Shown here: positions 47,354 through 59,090 of the stretch, in pieces
How the letters are laid out: the number at the start of each line of letters is the position of its first letter
Position numbering within the stretch: the stretch's first letter is position 1
Assembly: GCA_025358025.1 (NCBI GenBank)
Contig: JANYKW010000194.1
Span: 1 to 64,000 of the forward strand
DNA length: 64,000 nt
Origin: Bacteroidia bacterium
GTDB taxonomy: Bacteria; Bacteroidota; Bacteroidia; Bacteroidales; Prolixibacteraceae
Direction: 5' to 3'
The notes under the pieces: model-generated
The model's database searches: none
What the model was told of the DNA's origin: nothing
The model's input: the letters and a program-made list of their open reading frames with translations, nothing else
Position numbers and translations under genes: made by a program

Positions 47354-50300
47354 ATGCCCTCAATGAATATACAACAAAGGATTAGTTTTGCGTCCACCAG
47401 AAGCAGATTCGAATACCCCGATTTCCTGGAGGTTCAGATTAAATCTTTCAAAGAATTTTTCCAATTGGGAACCTCACCGGAAGACCGCAAGATGGAAGGT
47501 CTTTTCAAGGTTTTTCAGGAAAATTTTCCCATTTCCGATACGAGAAATAATTTTGTTTTAGAGTTTATTGACTATCAGGTCGATCCTCCGAGATACAGTA
47601 TTGAAGAGTGTATCGAGCGCGGACTTACATTCAGTGTCCCGTTAAAAGCCAAGCTTAAATTGTTTTGTACCGATCCGGAACACGAGGATTTTGATACGGT
47701 TGTTCAGGACGTTTATCTGGGGACGGTTCCTTACATGACCCAGACTGGATCTTTTGTGATCAATGGCGCTGAAAGAGTTGTTGTTTCCCAGCTTCATCGT
47801 TCACCAGGAGTATTTTTCGGACAGAGCGTACATGCCAACGGCACGAAGCTTTATTCTGCCCGGGTAATTCCGTTCAAGGGATCCTGGATCGAATTTGCTA
47901 CAGACATCAATAACGTGATGTATGCATACATCGACCGAAAGAAAAAGTTACCCGTAACGACTCTGTTACGTGCGATCGGATACGAAAGCGATAAAGATAT
48001 TCTTGAGATTTTTGACCTTGCCGATGAGATAAAAATTTCAAAGGCAGCCTTAAAAAAGGTGGTTGGAAGAAAACTCGCTGCCCGCGTGCTGAAAACCTGG
48101 GTAGAGGATTTTGTTGATGAAGATACCGGTGAGGTGGTCTCCATCGAAAGAAATGAGGTAATTGTCGACCGTGAAGTTGTAATTACCAATGAACATGTGG
48201 ATGAAATTCTGGAATCCGGAACAAAAACCATCCTTTTGCACAAAGAGGATGCTGTAAGCGGCGACTATGCAATCATCTACAATACATTACAGAAAGATCA
48301 GTGTAACTCCGAAAAGGAAGCAGTTCTTTATATTTACCGTCAGCTCAGGAATTCTGAACCACCGGATGAAGCCACTGCAAGAGATGTTATCGACAAGCTT
48401 TTCTTCTCAGAAGTCAGGTATGACCTGGGAGAAGTAGGTCGTTACAGGATCAACAAAAAATTGGGTCTTAACATTGAGATGACCACACGTGTGCTTACTA
48501 ACCACGATATCATCGAAATTATCAAGTACCTCATTAAATTGGTGAACTCCAAGACGGATGTGGATGATATTGACCACTTGTCAAACAGACGTGTACGTAC
48601 TGTTGGCGAGCAGATGTTTACCCAGTTTGCTGTTGGTTTGGCCCGAATGGCCAGAACCATTCGTGAAAGAATGAATGTGCGTGACAACGAAGTATTTACT
48701 CCGATTGATCTGATTAATTCCAAGACTTTGTCTTCTGTAATCAACTCTTTCTTCGGAACCAATGCATTGTCGCAATTTATGGACCAGACAAATCCTCTGG
48801 CAGAAATGACTCATAAACGTCGTATGTCTGCTTTGGGACCAGGGGGCTTGTCCCGCGAAAGAGCCGGTTTCGAAGTTCGCGACGTTCACTATACACACTA
48901 TGGTCGTTTGTGTCCGATCGAAACACCTGAAGGTCCAAACATTGGTTTGATATCCTCGCTCTGCGTTTTTGCTAAAATCAACAACCTTGGTTTTATTTCT
49001 ACCCCTTACCGCAAAGCAGACCATGGTAAAGTCAATTTAAATAACGATGACGTTACCTACTACACTGCAGAGGAAGAAGAGGGGAAAATTATTGCTCAGG
49101 CCAACGCGCTGATAGATGCTGATGGGCGTTTTATCAATTCCAAGGTGAAAGCCCGTCTGGATGCCGACTATCCCCTGGCAAACCGCGAGGAAGCTGATTT
49201 GATGGATGTCGGTCCTAACCAGATTGCTTCGATTGCTGCTTCGCTGATTACATTCCTTGAACATGACGATGCCAACCGTGCTTTGATGGGTTCGAACATG
49301 ATGCGCCAGGCTGTTCCGCTGATGCGTCCTGAATCACCAATTGTGGGCACAGGACTGGAGCGTAATATAGCAAAAGATGCTCGTATCAATATCGTGGCAG
49401 AAGGACCGGGTATCATTGAATATGTGGATGCCGATAAAATCGTTGTCCGTTATGATATGACAGAGGAAGAGCGTTATGTGAGTTTCGATCTGGAAACAAA
49501 AACATATACTTTACCAAAATATAAGAAGACCAACCAAGGTACATGTATCGATCTTAAACCAATGGTTAAAAAGGGGATGCGTGTAGAAGCCGGTGACATT
49601 ATGACCGAAGGATACGCAACTGCCGGCGGTGAGCTTGCGTTGGGACGTAACCTGAAGGTTGCCTTCATGCCATGGCAGGGTTACAACTACGAGGATGCGA
49701 TCGTGATCTCTGAAAGGATTGTTCGTGACGATATTTTTACCTCCATTCATGTGGATGAATATTCACTCGAAGTTCGCGATACCAAAAGAGGCTCAGAAGA
49801 ATTTACATCAGATATCCCCAATGTCAGCGAGGAAGCTACGCGTAACCTCGATGAGAACGGCTTAATCCGTATTGGGGCTATTGTGAAACCTGGTGATATC
49901 CTGATCGGGAAAATCACCCCGAAAGGGGAATCTGATCCTTCTCCTGAAGAAAAATTGCTGCGTGCCATCTTTGGAGACAAAGCCGGTGACGTAAAAGATG
50001 CGTCATTGAAAGCATCACCTTCACTCAATGGTGTGGTAATCGACAAAAAGCTCTTTTCAAGGGTGATCAAAGAGAAAAAAGGGAAGGTAGCTACAAAACC
50101 GCTGCTTGAACAGATTGATCGTGATTTCGAAGTCGAAACTAACCGGTTGAGAGATATCCTTGTAGAAAAATTGTTCAATCTTGTTAATGGAAAAACTTCT
50201 CAGGGAGTAAAAGATTACTTCAATACAGATTTGATTCCAAAGGGTGTGAAATTTACGCAAAAACAACTTCAGATAATTGATTATCTGAATGTTAATCCTG

Positions 50301-51166
50301 GTAAGTGGACTACCGACAAGGACAAGAACGACATGATTTATGCCCTTGTGAATAATTTTATCATGAAATACAAAGAGGCAGAAGCGGTCGCACGCCGGAA
50401 ACGTTACAACGTAACGATAGGGGACGAACTACCTGCCGGTATTCTTCAACTGGCCAAAGTATATATCGCTAAAAAGCGTAAACTGCAGATTGGTGATAAA
50501 ATGGCAGGCCGACACGGTAATAAAGGTATCGTTTCCAGAATTGTCCGCGATGAGGATATGCCTTTCCTTTCTGATGGAACCCCGGTGGATATCGTTCTGA
50601 ACCCGCTTGGCGTGCCTTCACGAATGAACCTGGGTCAAATCTATGAGACTGTTCTTGGTTGGGCAGGGAAAGAGCTTGGAGTAAAATTTGCCACTCCGAT
50701 CTTTGACGGTGCCACGCTCGATCAGATCTCCGAATATACTGAAAAGGCAGGGGTTACAAGGTTTGGAAAAACCTGGTTGCACGATGGCGAAACGGGTGAG
50801 AAATTTGACCAACCCGCTACCGTTGGCGTTATTTACATGCTGAAACTTGGCCACATGGTGGAAGACAAGATGCATGCCCGTTCAATAGGTCCTTATTCAT
50901 TGATTACCCAGCAACCGCTTGGTGGTAAGGCACAGTTCGGAGGACAGCGTTTCGGAGAGATGGAGGTCTGGGCACTGGAAGCTTTCGGTGCCTCCAACAT
51001 TCTGCAGGAAATTCTGACAGTGAAATCTGATGACGTGATGGGTCGTGCGAAAGCATATGAAGCCATTGTCAAAGGAGATCCTATGCCCCAGCCGGGCATT
51101 CCGGAATCATTGAACGTTCTGTTGCACGAACTCAGGGGACTGGGACTAAGTGTAAACTTGGAATAA
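47354..51166 (+). CDS. rpoB: DNA-directed RNA polymerase subunit beta
   Basis: 1270 aa; [39 protein letters not shown]. Confidence 0.99.
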   Translation: MPSMNIQQRISFASTRSRFEYPDFLEVQIKSFKEFFQLGTSPEDRKMEGLFKVFQENFPISDTRNNFVLEFIDYQVDPPRYSIEECIERGLTFSVPLKAKLKLFCTDPEHEDFDTVVQDVYLGTVPYMTQTGSFVINGAERVVVSQLHRSPGVFFGQSVHANGTKLYSARVIPFKGSWIEFATDINNVMYAYIDRKKKLPVTTLLRAIGYESDKDILEIFDLADEIKISKAALKKVVGRKLAARVLKTWVEDFVDEDTGEVVSIERNEVIVDREVVITNEHVDEILESGTKTILLHKEDAVSGDYAIIYNTLQKDQCNSEKEAVLYIYRQLRNSEPPDEATARDVIDKLFFSEVRYDLGEVGRYRINKKLGLNIEMTTRVLTNHDIIEIIKYLIKLVNSKTDVDDIDHLSNRRVRTVGEQMFTQFAVGLARMARTIRERMNVRDNEVFTPIDLINSKTLSSVINSFFGTNALSQFMDQTNPLAEMTHKRRMSALGPGGLSRERAGFEVRDVHYTHYGRLCPIETPEGPNIGLISSLCVFAKINNLGFISTPYRKADHGKVNLNNDDVTYYTAEEEEGKIIAQANALIDADGRFINSKVKARLDADYPLANREEADLMDVGPNQIASIAASLITFLEHDDANRALMGSNMMRQAVPLMRPESPIVGTGLERNIAKDARINIVAEGPGIIEYVDADKIVVRYDMTEEERYVSFDLETKTYTLPKYKKTNQGTCIDLKPMVKKGMRVEAGDIMTEGYATAGGELALGRNLKVAFMPWQGYNYEDAIVISERIVRDDIFTSIHVDEYSLEVRDTKRGSEEFTSDIPNVSEEATRNLDENGLIRIGAIVKPGDILIGKITPKGESDPSPEEKLLRAIFGDKAGDVKDASLKASPSLNGVVIDKKLFSRVIKEKKGKVATKPLLEQIDRDFEVETNRLRDILVEKLFNLVNGKTSQGVKDYFNTDLIPKGVKFTQKQLQIIDYLNVNPGKWTTDKDKNDMIYALVNNFIMKYKEAEAVARRKRYNVTIGDELPAGILQLAKVYIAKKRKLQIGDKMAGRHGNKGIVSRIVRDEDMPFLSDGTPVDIVLNPLGVPSRMNLGQIYETVLGWAGKELGVKFATPIFDGATLDQISEYTEKAGVTRFGKTWLHDGETGEKFDQPATVGVIYMLKLGHMVEDKMHARSIGPYSLITQQPLGGKAQFGGQRFGEMEVWALEAFGASNILQEILTVKSDDVMGRAKAYEAIVKGDPMPQPGIPESLNVLLHELRGLGLSVNLE

Positions 51167-51178
51167 ATTGGTATGTCA

Positions 51179-51216
51179 GCATCCGGAGAGCTTCTCTGAG
51201 GATGCCGGCTTTTTGT
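51179..51216 (+). terminator. Hairpin with T-run in rpoB-rpoC spacer
   Basis: GCATCCggAGAGcttCTCTgaGGATGCcggcTTTTT. Confidence 0.65.
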
Positions 51217-51254
51217 TAATCATTTGGTTATGTTACAAATATTTCCTATAAACT

Positions 51255-54200
51255 ATGGCATTCAGACGAGATAACAAGGTTAAGAGTAATTTCACCAAGA
51301 TAAGTATCAGTCTTGCTTCACCTGAAGAGATTCTTGAGCGTTCGCACGGAGAAGTTCTGAAACCTGAAACTATCAACTACCGGACTTACAAGCCCGAGCG
51401 TGATGGCCTTTTTTGCGAAAGGATTTTCGGGCCGGTGAAAGACTACGAATGTCATTGCGGTAAATACAAGCGTATCCGTTACCGCGGAATCGTTTGTGAC
51501 CGCTGTGGCGTTGAAGTTACCGAGAAAAAAGTGCGCCGCGAAAGAATGGGGCACATTTCACTGGTGGTGCCTGTCGTACACATCTGGTACTTCAAGTCGT
51601 TGCCCAATAAAATCGGTTACCTGCTCGGCTTGCCGACCAAGAAACTGGATTCGATCATCTATTACGAACGGTATGTCGTTATTAATGCTGGTATCAAGCG
51701 CAATGACGGTATAAAATACCTGGATTTTTTAACGGAAGAAGAATACATCGACATTATCGATGCGCTTCCAAAAGAAAATCATGCGTTGGATGACGAGCAT
51801 CCTGATAAGTTCATTGCCGACATGGGTGCTGAGGCATTGTATAAACTGCTTTCAAGGCTCGATCTTGATGAACTGTCTTATGACCTGCGAAACAAGGCAG
51901 GTAATGAAGGTTCACAACAAAGGAAAAGCGAGGCGTTGAAACGTCTGCAGGTTGTTGAGGCATTCCGTTCCTCCAAAGTGAGAAATCAGCCGGAGTGGAT
52001 GATTGTGAAAGTCGTTCCTGTCATTCCTCCTGATCTTCGTCCTTTGGTGCCGTTGGATGGCGGACGTTTTGCCACCTCCGACCTGAATGATCTTTACCGG
52101 AGGGTAATTATCCGCAACAATCGTCTGAAAAGACTGATCGAAATCAAGGCTCCTGAAGTAATTCTGCGAAACGAAAAACGGATGTTGCAGGAGGCTGTCG
52201 ACTCATTGTTCGACAACAGCCGCAAATCAAATGCCGTTAAAACAGATAACAACCGTGCATTGAAATCACTCTCTGACTCGCTGAAAGGCAAGCAGGGACG
52301 TTTCCGTCAAAACTTGCTCGGCAAACGGGTTGACTATTCGGCACGTTCTGTTATTGTTGTAGGACCAAACCTTAAAATACACGAATGCGGTATTCCTAAA
52401 GAAATGGCTGCAGAGTTGTATAAACCGTTTGTCATCCGTAAATTGATCGAACGCGGTATTGTTAAGACTGTTAAATCGGCAAAGAAAATTGTAGATCGCA
52501 AAGATCCTGTTGTCTGGGATATCCTGGAGAATGTGATGAAAGGGCATCCGGTTCTTCTCAATCGTGCACCTACCTTGCATCGCCTCTCAATTCAGGCTTT
52601 CCAGCCTGTTTTGGTTGAAGGTAAAGCAATTCGCCTGCACCCGCTGGTCTGTACAGGTTTCAATGCTGACTTCGACGGTGACCAGATGGCTGTTCACCTT
52701 CCCCTTGGAAATGCTGCCATTCTGGAAGCCCAGCTGTTGATGCTTTCTTCTCATAACCTTCTAAACCCCGCAAACGGTGCTCCTATCACGGTGCCGTCTC
52801 AAGACATGGTACTTGGTTTGTACTACATGACCAAACACCGCAAAGGAGCCAAAGGTGAAGGACTCTCTTTTTACTCTCCCGAAGAGGCTATCATTGCATA
52901 CAATGAAGGCAAAGTTGACATGCACACCATTGTCAATTGCAAAGTAATGGATCTGGATGAGCATGGTGAATCAAAACTTACTACGATAGAAACCACTGTC
53001 GGTCGTATTCTTTTCAATGAATATGTGCCTAAAGAAGCCGGTTATCTTAATAAGCTTATGACCAAGAAGGCTTTGCGTGATATTATCGCAGACATTCTGA
53101 AAAGGACCAACAATGCAATTACCGCGCAGTTCCTGGATGACATCAAAGACTTAGGTTACAAAATGGCTTACCGCGGCGGCCTCTCCTTCAACCTGGATGA
53201 TGTTATTATCCCTGAAGGCAAGACTGAAATGGTCGACGAGGGTTATGCCGGCGTTGAAGAAATTTCGAACAATTACAACATGGGTTTCATTACCAACAAT
53301 GAGCGGTACAACGGAGTGATCGATATCTGGACACACGTGAATGCCAAGTTGACCCAGAGTGTGATGAAGACCATCAGTACTGATAAACAGGGATTCAACT
53401 CCATATACATGATGTTGGATTCCGGAGCCCGTGGTTCCAAAGAGCAAATCCGCCAGTTGTGCGGAATGCGTGGATTAATGGCAAAACCCCAGAAATCCGG
53501 ATCTACAGGCTCTCAGATTATTGAGAATCCGATTTTGGCTAACTTCAAAGAGGGTCTCTCGGTACTCGAGTATTTTATTTCCACCCACGGTGCCCGTAAA
53601 GGTTTAGCCGATACGGCGCTAAAGACAGCTGACGCGGGTTATCTGACTCGTCGTCTGGTGGATGTGGCTCAGGACGTGATCATCAATGAGCCAGATTGTG
53701 GTACTTTGCGTGGTCTTATAGCTTCTGCACTGAAAAATAACGAAGAGGTAGTAGCCTCACTGTCTGAAAGAATCTTGGGTCGTACAACTGTCCACGATAT
53801 TTATCATCCCATGACTGGGAAGCTGATTGTAAAATCCGGAGAACAGATTACAGAAGAGATTGCTGCATTGATCGAAGACTCTCCAATTGAAAGAGTCGAA
53901 ATTCGCTCAGTACTTACTTGTGAGGCAGAGAATGGTGTTTGTGGTAAATGTTACGGACGGAACCTTGCTACAGGTAAAATGGTGCAGATGGGTGAAGCCG
54001 TCGGTGTGATCGCAGCGCAGTCTATCGGGGAGCCGGGAACGCAGCTGACACTCCGTACCTTCCACGTGGGAGGTATCGCAGGCAACGTCTCTACTCAATC
54101 AACCGTGATTTCCCGTTATGATGGTATTGCCGAGATTGAGGAGTTACGTACGGTTGAATGGACGGATGAAAAGGGTGATAAAGTTGATATTGTAGTTAGT

Positions 54201-55535
54201 CGTTTGGCTGAACTTAAGATTCTTGACAAGAACACCGGAATCCCGCTTTCAACACATTCCATGCCTTACGGATCAAGACTATTCATCAAAAACGGATCAG
54301 AAATCAAGAAAGATTCAGTTGTTTGCGAATGGGATCCTTACAACGGGGTAATCATTACCGAGTTTAACGGAAAGGTTAATTTCCAGGATTTCATCGATAG
54401 TGTAACCTACCGTGAAGAGTCTGATGAACAGACAGGTTACCGTGAAAAAGTAGTCATAGAAACAAGAGATAAAACAAAAAATCCAACACTTCGTATCCTT
54501 AACGAAAACGACGAAGATGTCAGGCATTACAACCTTCCCGTGGGTGGTCACATCAGCGTGGAAGAAGGTCAGATCGTGAAAGCAGGAGATGTATTGGTAA
54601 AGATTCCCAGAGCATCCGGGAAAGCTGGTGACATCACCGGTGGTCTTCCAAGGGTAACTGAGCTCTTCGAAGCCCGTAATCCATCCAATCCTGCTGTTGT
54701 TTCTGAAATCGACGGAGAAGTATCGTTGGGCAAGATCAAACGTGGTAACCGCGAGATCACCATCACATCTCGTTCCGGAGAGCAAAAGAAATACCTGGTT
54801 CCTCTTTCCCGCCAGATCCTTGTTCAGGAAAATGACTATGTACGCGCCGGTATTCCATTATCGGATGGTGCTACAACGCCTTCTGATATTCTGGCCATCA
54901 AGGGTCCTACCAAAGTTCAGGAATATATTGTGAATGAAGTTCAGGATGTGTACCGGATGCAAGGGGTAAAAATCAATGATAAGCATTTTGAGGTGATTGT
55001 GCGCCAGATGATGCGCAAGGTTGAAATTGTAGACCAGGGTGATACCCGCTTCCTTGAAAAGCAAATTGTGGATAAGATGGAGTTCAATACCGAAAATGAT
55101 TGGGTATACGGCAAAAAGATCGTTACCGATCATGGTGACTCCGAAAATCTGAAAGAAGGCCAGATCATTACAGCCCGTCGATTAAGAGATGAGAATTCGA
55201 TGTTGAAGCGCCGCGACAAAAAGGTGGTGGAAGCCAGGGACGCCGTTCCTGCGACCTCCAGCCAGGTTCTTCAGGGAATAACCAGAGCTTCGCTTCAAAC
55301 GAAGTCATGGATGTCGGCTGCTTCTTTCCAGGAGACTACCAAGGTATTGAACGAAGCCGCTATCAATGGCAAGGTCGATTATCTGGAAGGTTTGAAGGAA
55401 AACGTAATTTGCGGACACCTGATTCCTGCCGGTACCGGTAATCCCATGTTCAGAAATATTGTGGTGGGTTCAAAAGATGAATATGATCGTCTGATCGACC
55501 ACAAAAAATATGAAACAGTAGAAGAAGAAGAGTAA
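51255..55535 (+). CDS. rpoC: DNA-directed RNA polymerase subunit beta'
   Basis: 1426 aa; [15 protein letters not shown] catalytic motif; [16 protein letters not shown]. Confidence 0.99.
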   Translation: MAFRRDNKVKSNFTKISISLASPEEILERSHGEVLKPETINYRTYKPERDGLFCERIFGPVKDYECHCGKYKRIRYRGIVCDRCGVEVTEKKVRRERMGHISLVVPVVHIWYFKSLPNKIGYLLGLPTKKLDSIIYYERYVVINAGIKRNDGIKYLDFLTEEEYIDIIDALPKENHALDDEHPDKFIADMGAEALYKLLSRLDLDELSYDLRNKAGNEGSQQRKSEALKRLQVVEAFRSSKVRNQPEWMIVKVVPVIPPDLRPLVPLDGGRFATSDLNDLYRRVIIRNNRLKRLIEIKAPEVILRNEKRMLQEAVDSLFDNSRKSNAVKTDNNRALKSLSDSLKGKQGRFRQNLLGKRVDYSARSVIVVGPNLKIHECGIPKEMAAELYKPFVIRKLIERGIVKTVKSAKKIVDRKDPVVWDILENVMKGHPVLLNRAPTLHRLSIQAFQPVLVEGKAIRLHPLVCTGFNADFDGDQMAVHLPLGNAAILEAQLLMLSSHNLLNPANGAPITVPSQDMVLGLYYMTKHRKGAKGEGLSFYSPEEAIIAYNEGKVDMHTIVNCKVMDLDEHGESKLTTIETTVGRILFNEYVPKEAGYLNKLMTKKALRDIIADILKRTNNAITAQFLDDIKDLGYKMAYRGGLSFNLDDVIIPEGKTEMVDEGYAGVEEISNNYNMGFITNNERYNGVIDIWTHVNAKLTQSVMKTISTDKQGFNSIYMMLDSGARGSKEQIRQLCGMRGLMAKPQKSGSTGSQIIENPILANFKEGLSVLEYFISTHGARKGLADTALKTADAGYLTRRLVDVAQDVIINEPDCGTLRGLIASALKNNEEVVASLSERILGRTTVHDIYHPMTGKLIVKSGEQITEEIAALIEDSPIERVEIRSVLTCEAENGVCGKCYGRNLATGKMVQMGEAVGVIAAQSIGEPGTQLTLRTFHVGGIAGNVSTQSTVISRYDGIAEIEELRTVEWTDEKGDKVDIVVSRLAELKILDKNTGIPLSTHSMPYGSRLFIKNGSEIKKDSVVCEWDPYNGVIITEFNGKVNFQDFIDSVTYREESDEQTGYREKVVIETRDKTKNPTLRILNENDEDVRHYNLPVGGHISVEEGQIVKAGDVLVKIPRASGKAGDITGGLPRVTELFEARNPSNPAVVSEIDGEVSLGKIKRGNREITITSRSGEQKKYLVPLSRQILVQENDYVRAGIPLSDGATTPSDILAIKGPTKVQEYIVNEVQDVYRMQGVKINDKHFEVIVRQMMRKVEIVDQGDTRFLEKQIVDKMEFNTENDWVYGKKIVTDHGDSENLKEGQIITARRLRDENSMLKRRDKKVVEARDAVPATSSQVLQGITRASLQTKSWMSAASFQETTKVLNEAAINGKVDYLEGLKENVICGHLIPAGTGNPMFRNIVVGSKDEYDRLIDHKKYETVEEEE

Positions 55536-55551
55536 TTTAAAACCGTTTAGG

Positions 55552-55866
55552 ATGCAGGACGATAATCAAAATCAACTCAATATTGAGTTAAGCGAAGAGG
55601 TGGCACAAGGGACCTATTCCAATCTTGCCATCATTACACACTCTCCTTCAGAATTTGTTCTGGATTTTGTCAGGGTGGTACCGGGTGTTCCAAAAGCTCA
55701 GGTTAAATCAAGAATTATTTTGACGCCGGATCATGCCAAAAGATTGATGAAAGCCCTGCAGGACAATCTCCAGAAATATGAATCCATGTATGGAACAATT
55801 CAAATACAGGGAGGTTTTGATCCTTTGAATTCTACTCCTTTTGGTACCCCCAAAGGACAAGCGTAA
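55552..55866 (+). CDS. DUF3467 domain protein
   Basis: GTYSNLAIITHSPSEFVLDFVRVVPGVPKAQVKSRIILTPDHAKRLM directly after rpoC. Confidence 0.85.
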   Translation: MQDDNQNQLNIELSEEVAQGTYSNLAIITHSPSEFVLDFVRVVPGVPKAQVKSRIILTPDHAKRLMKALQDNLQKYESMYGTIQIQGGFDPLNSTPFGTPKGQA

Positions 55867-55883
55867 TCATCAGGCATTTATAT

Positions 55884-55922
55884 AAAAAAATCCCCTCTGA
55901 ATTTTCGGAGGGGATTTTTTTT
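55884..55922. terminator. Strong intrinsic terminator
   Basis: AAAAAAATCCCCTC-tgaattttcg-GAGGGGATTTTTTT. Confidence 0.92.
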
Positions 55923-55981
55923 AATTGCCAACTCTTCCAAAGTTGGTAAAATTGCTGTTTCCATTATCACGGTTTAAAGTT

Positions 55982-56018
55982 TTGGAAAAGTTTTTGACGA
56001 TTGGAAAAGTTTTTGACG
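55982..56018. repeat. Tandem duplication TTGGAAAAGTTTTTGACG x2 (19-bp period)
   Basis: Two identical 18-mers separated by one A, abutting the 3' end of the GDPD gene. Confidence 0.9.
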
Positions 56019-56930
56019 TTATTTCGAGATCTTCTCCACCGCCTCACATATCACAGATACTTTATTCGTAGAAATTACATCAATGCCAGCTTTGATAGCC
56101 TGAACGTAGGAGTCAACATTCTGATTATCACCGAATCCATCTGAGAAAATTTTTACCCCTTTGGCATGGGCTTTCTCAATAAGCTCTTTGGAGAGATCTT
56201 TCCAGTTGGTATCAAGTGCATAGGGATGCCAGGTATCAATCATCCGGTCCAGATCTTTGGGACTGTGCAACGCGGGCAGCATTTTTGCATTCGGAGCTAA
56301 AGTGCGGATCTGTTCAATTTGCTGCTCGCTTACATAGAAGACAGAGCCTTCCAGCAGCTTGTATTTGCTTAGAAGATCGATGAGAACCTTGACGTTGATG
56401 TCTTTGCAGTCGACATAGAGATAAGTTTTTTGCACCGATATATTGTTATGGGCAGAGAGTAGCTGGCAAGACTCTTCCAATGTTGGGATCTTTTCAGCTT
56501 CAAAAAATGGATTGAACCACAATCCTGCAGAAAGTTTACGTGCTTCTTCAAAATTCAACTCTTTCAATGGACCTTCCCCAGTGGTCGTGCGATTAAGATT
56601 TCCATCGTGAAGGATTAATGATTTGCCGTCCTTCGTTTGCCTGACGTCTATCTCAATATAGTCAACCGCCAGATCAAGTGAGATCTGCATGGCAGAGAGC
56701 GTATTTTCCGGTGCAAATTCATTCGATGCACGATGAGTCGCCACTCCCACTACCGGCACATTAGCCGCACGAAGAGTTATCATGCCAGCCTTGGTTTTTG
56801 CATAATCAGGTTTGGAACCGATATATCCGGCAAGTTTTTGAGGTAGTCCGGATTGGTGATTTTGGCCAAAAACAGAATTGCTTCCGGCAAACAAAATAGA
56901 AAAGAAAATCATTGTTAATAGTGATTTCAT
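56019..56930 (-). CDS. Glycerophosphodiester phosphodiesterase family protein
   Basis: ATHRASNEFAPENTLSAMQISLDLAVDYIEIDVRQTKDG...LHDGNLNRTT; signal peptide. Confidence 0.92.
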   Translation of the reverse strand: MKSLLTMIFFSILFAGSNSVFGQNHQSGLPQKLAGYIGSKPDYAKTKAGMITLRAANVPVVGVATHRASNEFAPENTLSAMQISLDLAVDYIEIDVRQTKDGKSLILHDGNLNRTTTGEGPLKELNFEEARKLSAGLWFNPFFEAEKIPTLEESCQLLSAHNNISVQKTYLYVDCKDINVKVLIDLLSKYKLLEGSVFYVSEQQIEQIRTLAPNAKMLPALHSPKDLDRMIDTWHPYALDTNWKDLSKELIEKAHAKGVKIFSDGFGDNQNVDSYVQAIKAGIDVISTNKVSVICEAVEKISK

Positions 56931-57011
56931 GTAGTAGTAATTGAGTTATTAATTTGGAATATTGAATAATGGATTATCAATATTACTAAGATCTAGCATG
57001 CGGTGTTCATT

Positions 57012-57043
57012 ACTTTATCCTTTTTACTTTCTCCTTTATCCTT
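57012..57043. repeat. ACTTTATCCTTTTTACTTTCTCCTTTATCCTT pyrimidine-rich repeat
   Basis: Same word family as 6891-6913, also abutting a gene 3' end. Confidence 0.55.
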
Positions 57044-57045
57044 CT

Positions 57046-57921
57046 TTAGTTGATATACATAGCCCTGAAATCGCTGGGAGTCATATTAGTTCCGGTTTTG
57101 AACTGCCGGTTAAAATTGGAAATGTTGTTAAATCCAGATTCCATGCTAATTTGAGAAATAGGAATGCCGTTCTCAATCAGTAATTTTTTTGCATGGCAAA
57201 CTCTGAGTTCGTTCAGGAAGGTCATGAAGGTTTTTTTTGTGCTTTTTTTAAAATATTTACAAAAAGCATGTGGAGTCATGTTGGCTATTTGGGCAACATC
57301 TTCAATTTGTAAAGGGGAATGGAAATTTTTGATCACATAATGGTGTACCTTTTGGAGTCTGACAAAAGATGGGCTGTTAACATCCAGAAACGGTATACCA
57401 GTGGAAAATTCTTCTGTGAGGAGGTTCCTGGATTCTGATTTGGCAAGTTCTGCCAAAATTTCAAGCATCAGAATAATTCGGAGAGGTCCTTTTGATTTTG
57501 TCAGATCATCCAGCATCTGCAGAATATTGCTGTTTTTTGCATTTGGAAATACAAGGCCTGCCTGAGCTTTTTTCAGCAGTTCCAGGATCGGAATCATCTC
57601 CTGAACTGTGAAAAACTTCTCTCCCAAAAAATTTTCGGAAAAAAGAATGACAATGGCTTTTGCCTGCATCATGTCTGTCTGATCGTGTATATTATCATTT
57701 TTCCAATAGTGCGGAATATTGGGTCCAAGAAGAATCAGGTCACCCTCCTGGAAATTTTCGATCGTATCTCCAACAAATCTTTTTCCTTTGCTTTCAATAA
57801 CATATTTCAGTTCATACTCGGGGTGAAAGTGATATTCTGAATGAAACTGAGGTAATATTAACTTAGTTGCTAAAAATGACGAACCTTCGCTAAGCAGTAT
57901 CTTTTGGTAGATTGCTTTCAT
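57046..57921 (-). CDS. AraC family transcriptional regulator (cupin sensor domain)
   Basis: FHSEYHFHPEYELKYV cupin-like; IEDVAQIANMTPHAFCKYFKKSTKKTFMTFLNELRV HTH. Confidence 0.93.
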   Translation of the reverse strand: MKAIYQKILLSEGSSFLATKLILPQFHSEYHFHPEYELKYVIESKGKRFVGDTIENFQEGDLILLGPNIPHYWKNDNIHDQTDMMQAKAIVILFSENFLGEKFFTVQEMIPILELLKKAQAGLVFPNAKNSNILQMLDDLTKSKGPLRIILMLEILAELAKSESRNLLTEEFSTGIPFLDVNSPSFVRLQKVHHYVIKNFHSPLQIEDVAQIANMTPHAFCKYFKKSTKKTFMTFLNELRVCHAKKLLIENGIPISQISMESGFNNISNFNRQFKTGTNMTPSDFRAMYIN

Positions 57922-58025
57922 GTCTGGTATATTATTGTTTCAATGTTTGGGGATAATGGTCGAATTTTGACAAAATTATATTAATCTTTGATAATTAAAC
58001 ATTAAACTAGCTTAATATATTGAAT

Positions 58026-58033
58026 TAAATTTG
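58026..58033 (+). promoter_or_regulatory. Candidate -7 box TAAATTTG
   Basis: Upstream of the Gfo/Idh/MocA gene, divergent from araC. Confidence 0.45.
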
Positions 58034-58081
58034 CATAGTTGAGAGTTAAGAAATCAGAACAGGCAGATAACAGGTTATTCG

Positions 58082-59077
58082 ATGAAAAAAGTTGCAATTC
58101 TTGGTTTTGGTTTTATGGGTATGACCCATGCCGAAAGTATTCTAAAGAATAGCGAATTGGATTTGGTAGCCATTATTGATAAGAATCCAAAAGCGGTCGA
58201 AGAGAAATTGCTCTCAGGTACGGGTAATTTTGTGACAGGTAAGTTGGCACAAGAGAAGCTGGAACAGATAAAAAGGTATAGCAGTCTGAACGATTGCCTC
58301 GAATTTGAAGAGCTGGATGCTGTTCATATATGTGTCCACACGGACCTTCACTATGAAATGACCAGAAAAGTACTGCTTCACGGGAAACATGTTTTTTTGG
58401 AGAAGCCTTTTTGTTTGAATTTGCAGCAGGCCGAAGAGCTGATCAGACTGGCCCGGGAAAAAGATAGAATTCTGATGATTGGGCATGTGGTACGTTTTAT
58501 GCCGCCCTATCAAAAGCTGAAGGAATATATTGACAACGGGACTTTCGGAGCACTTAAGTTTTTATCCTTGTCACGATTTTCGGGAGTGCCTGCCTGGGGT
58601 GAGTGGATGGACAGGAGAACTACATACGGATCATCTGGTGGAGCATTATTTGATCTTCTCATTCACGATATTGATTATGTGAATTATATTCTTGGATTGC
58701 CTGGCAGTATCAAATGTGATTATCTGCCGGGTCTTTTAAGCAAGCATGATTACATCAGTGCACTTTGGAGTTATTTTGACAAGGACTTAAAAGTTAAAAT
58801 TGAAGGTGGAAATATTTTTCATTCTTCTTTTCCTTTTCAGGCAGGCTATATGGCAAGTTTTGAGCAGGCAAGCATACAATATTCAACCATGAAGGGGGAT
58901 ATCATCCAGATTGCCACAGATTCTTCTCTGGAGGAGGTACCTTCAGGTCTGGCAGGTGATGGTTTTTACAATGAAATTGCCTACTTCGCGCAGTGTATCA
59001 ATCAGAACAGGTCTCCTGTGGAATGCATGCCTGAATCCTCTCTGCAAACCATTCAGCTATGCTACGATCATTTATAA
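58082..59077 (+). CDS. Gfo/Idh/MocA family oxidoreductase
   Basis: VAILGFGFMGMTHAESIL; GKHVFLEKPFCLNLQQAEELI. Confidence 0.93.
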   Translation: MKKVAILGFGFMGMTHAESILKNSELDLVAIIDKNPKAVEEKLLSGTGNFVTGKLAQEKLEQIKRYSSLNDCLEFEELDAVHICVHTDLHYEMTRKVLLHGKHVFLEKPFCLNLQQAEELIRLAREKDRILMIGHVVRFMPPYQKLKEYIDNGTFGALKFLSLSRFSGVPAWGEWMDRRTTYGSSGGALFDLLIHDIDYVNYILGLPGSIKCDYLPGLLSKHDYISALWSYFDKDLKVKIEGGNIFHSSFPFQAGYMASFEQASIQYSTMKGDIIQIATDSSLEEVPSGLAGDGFYNEIAYFAQCINQNRSPVECMPESSLQTIQLCYDHL

Positions 59078-59090
59078 TTATTTAACTGGA

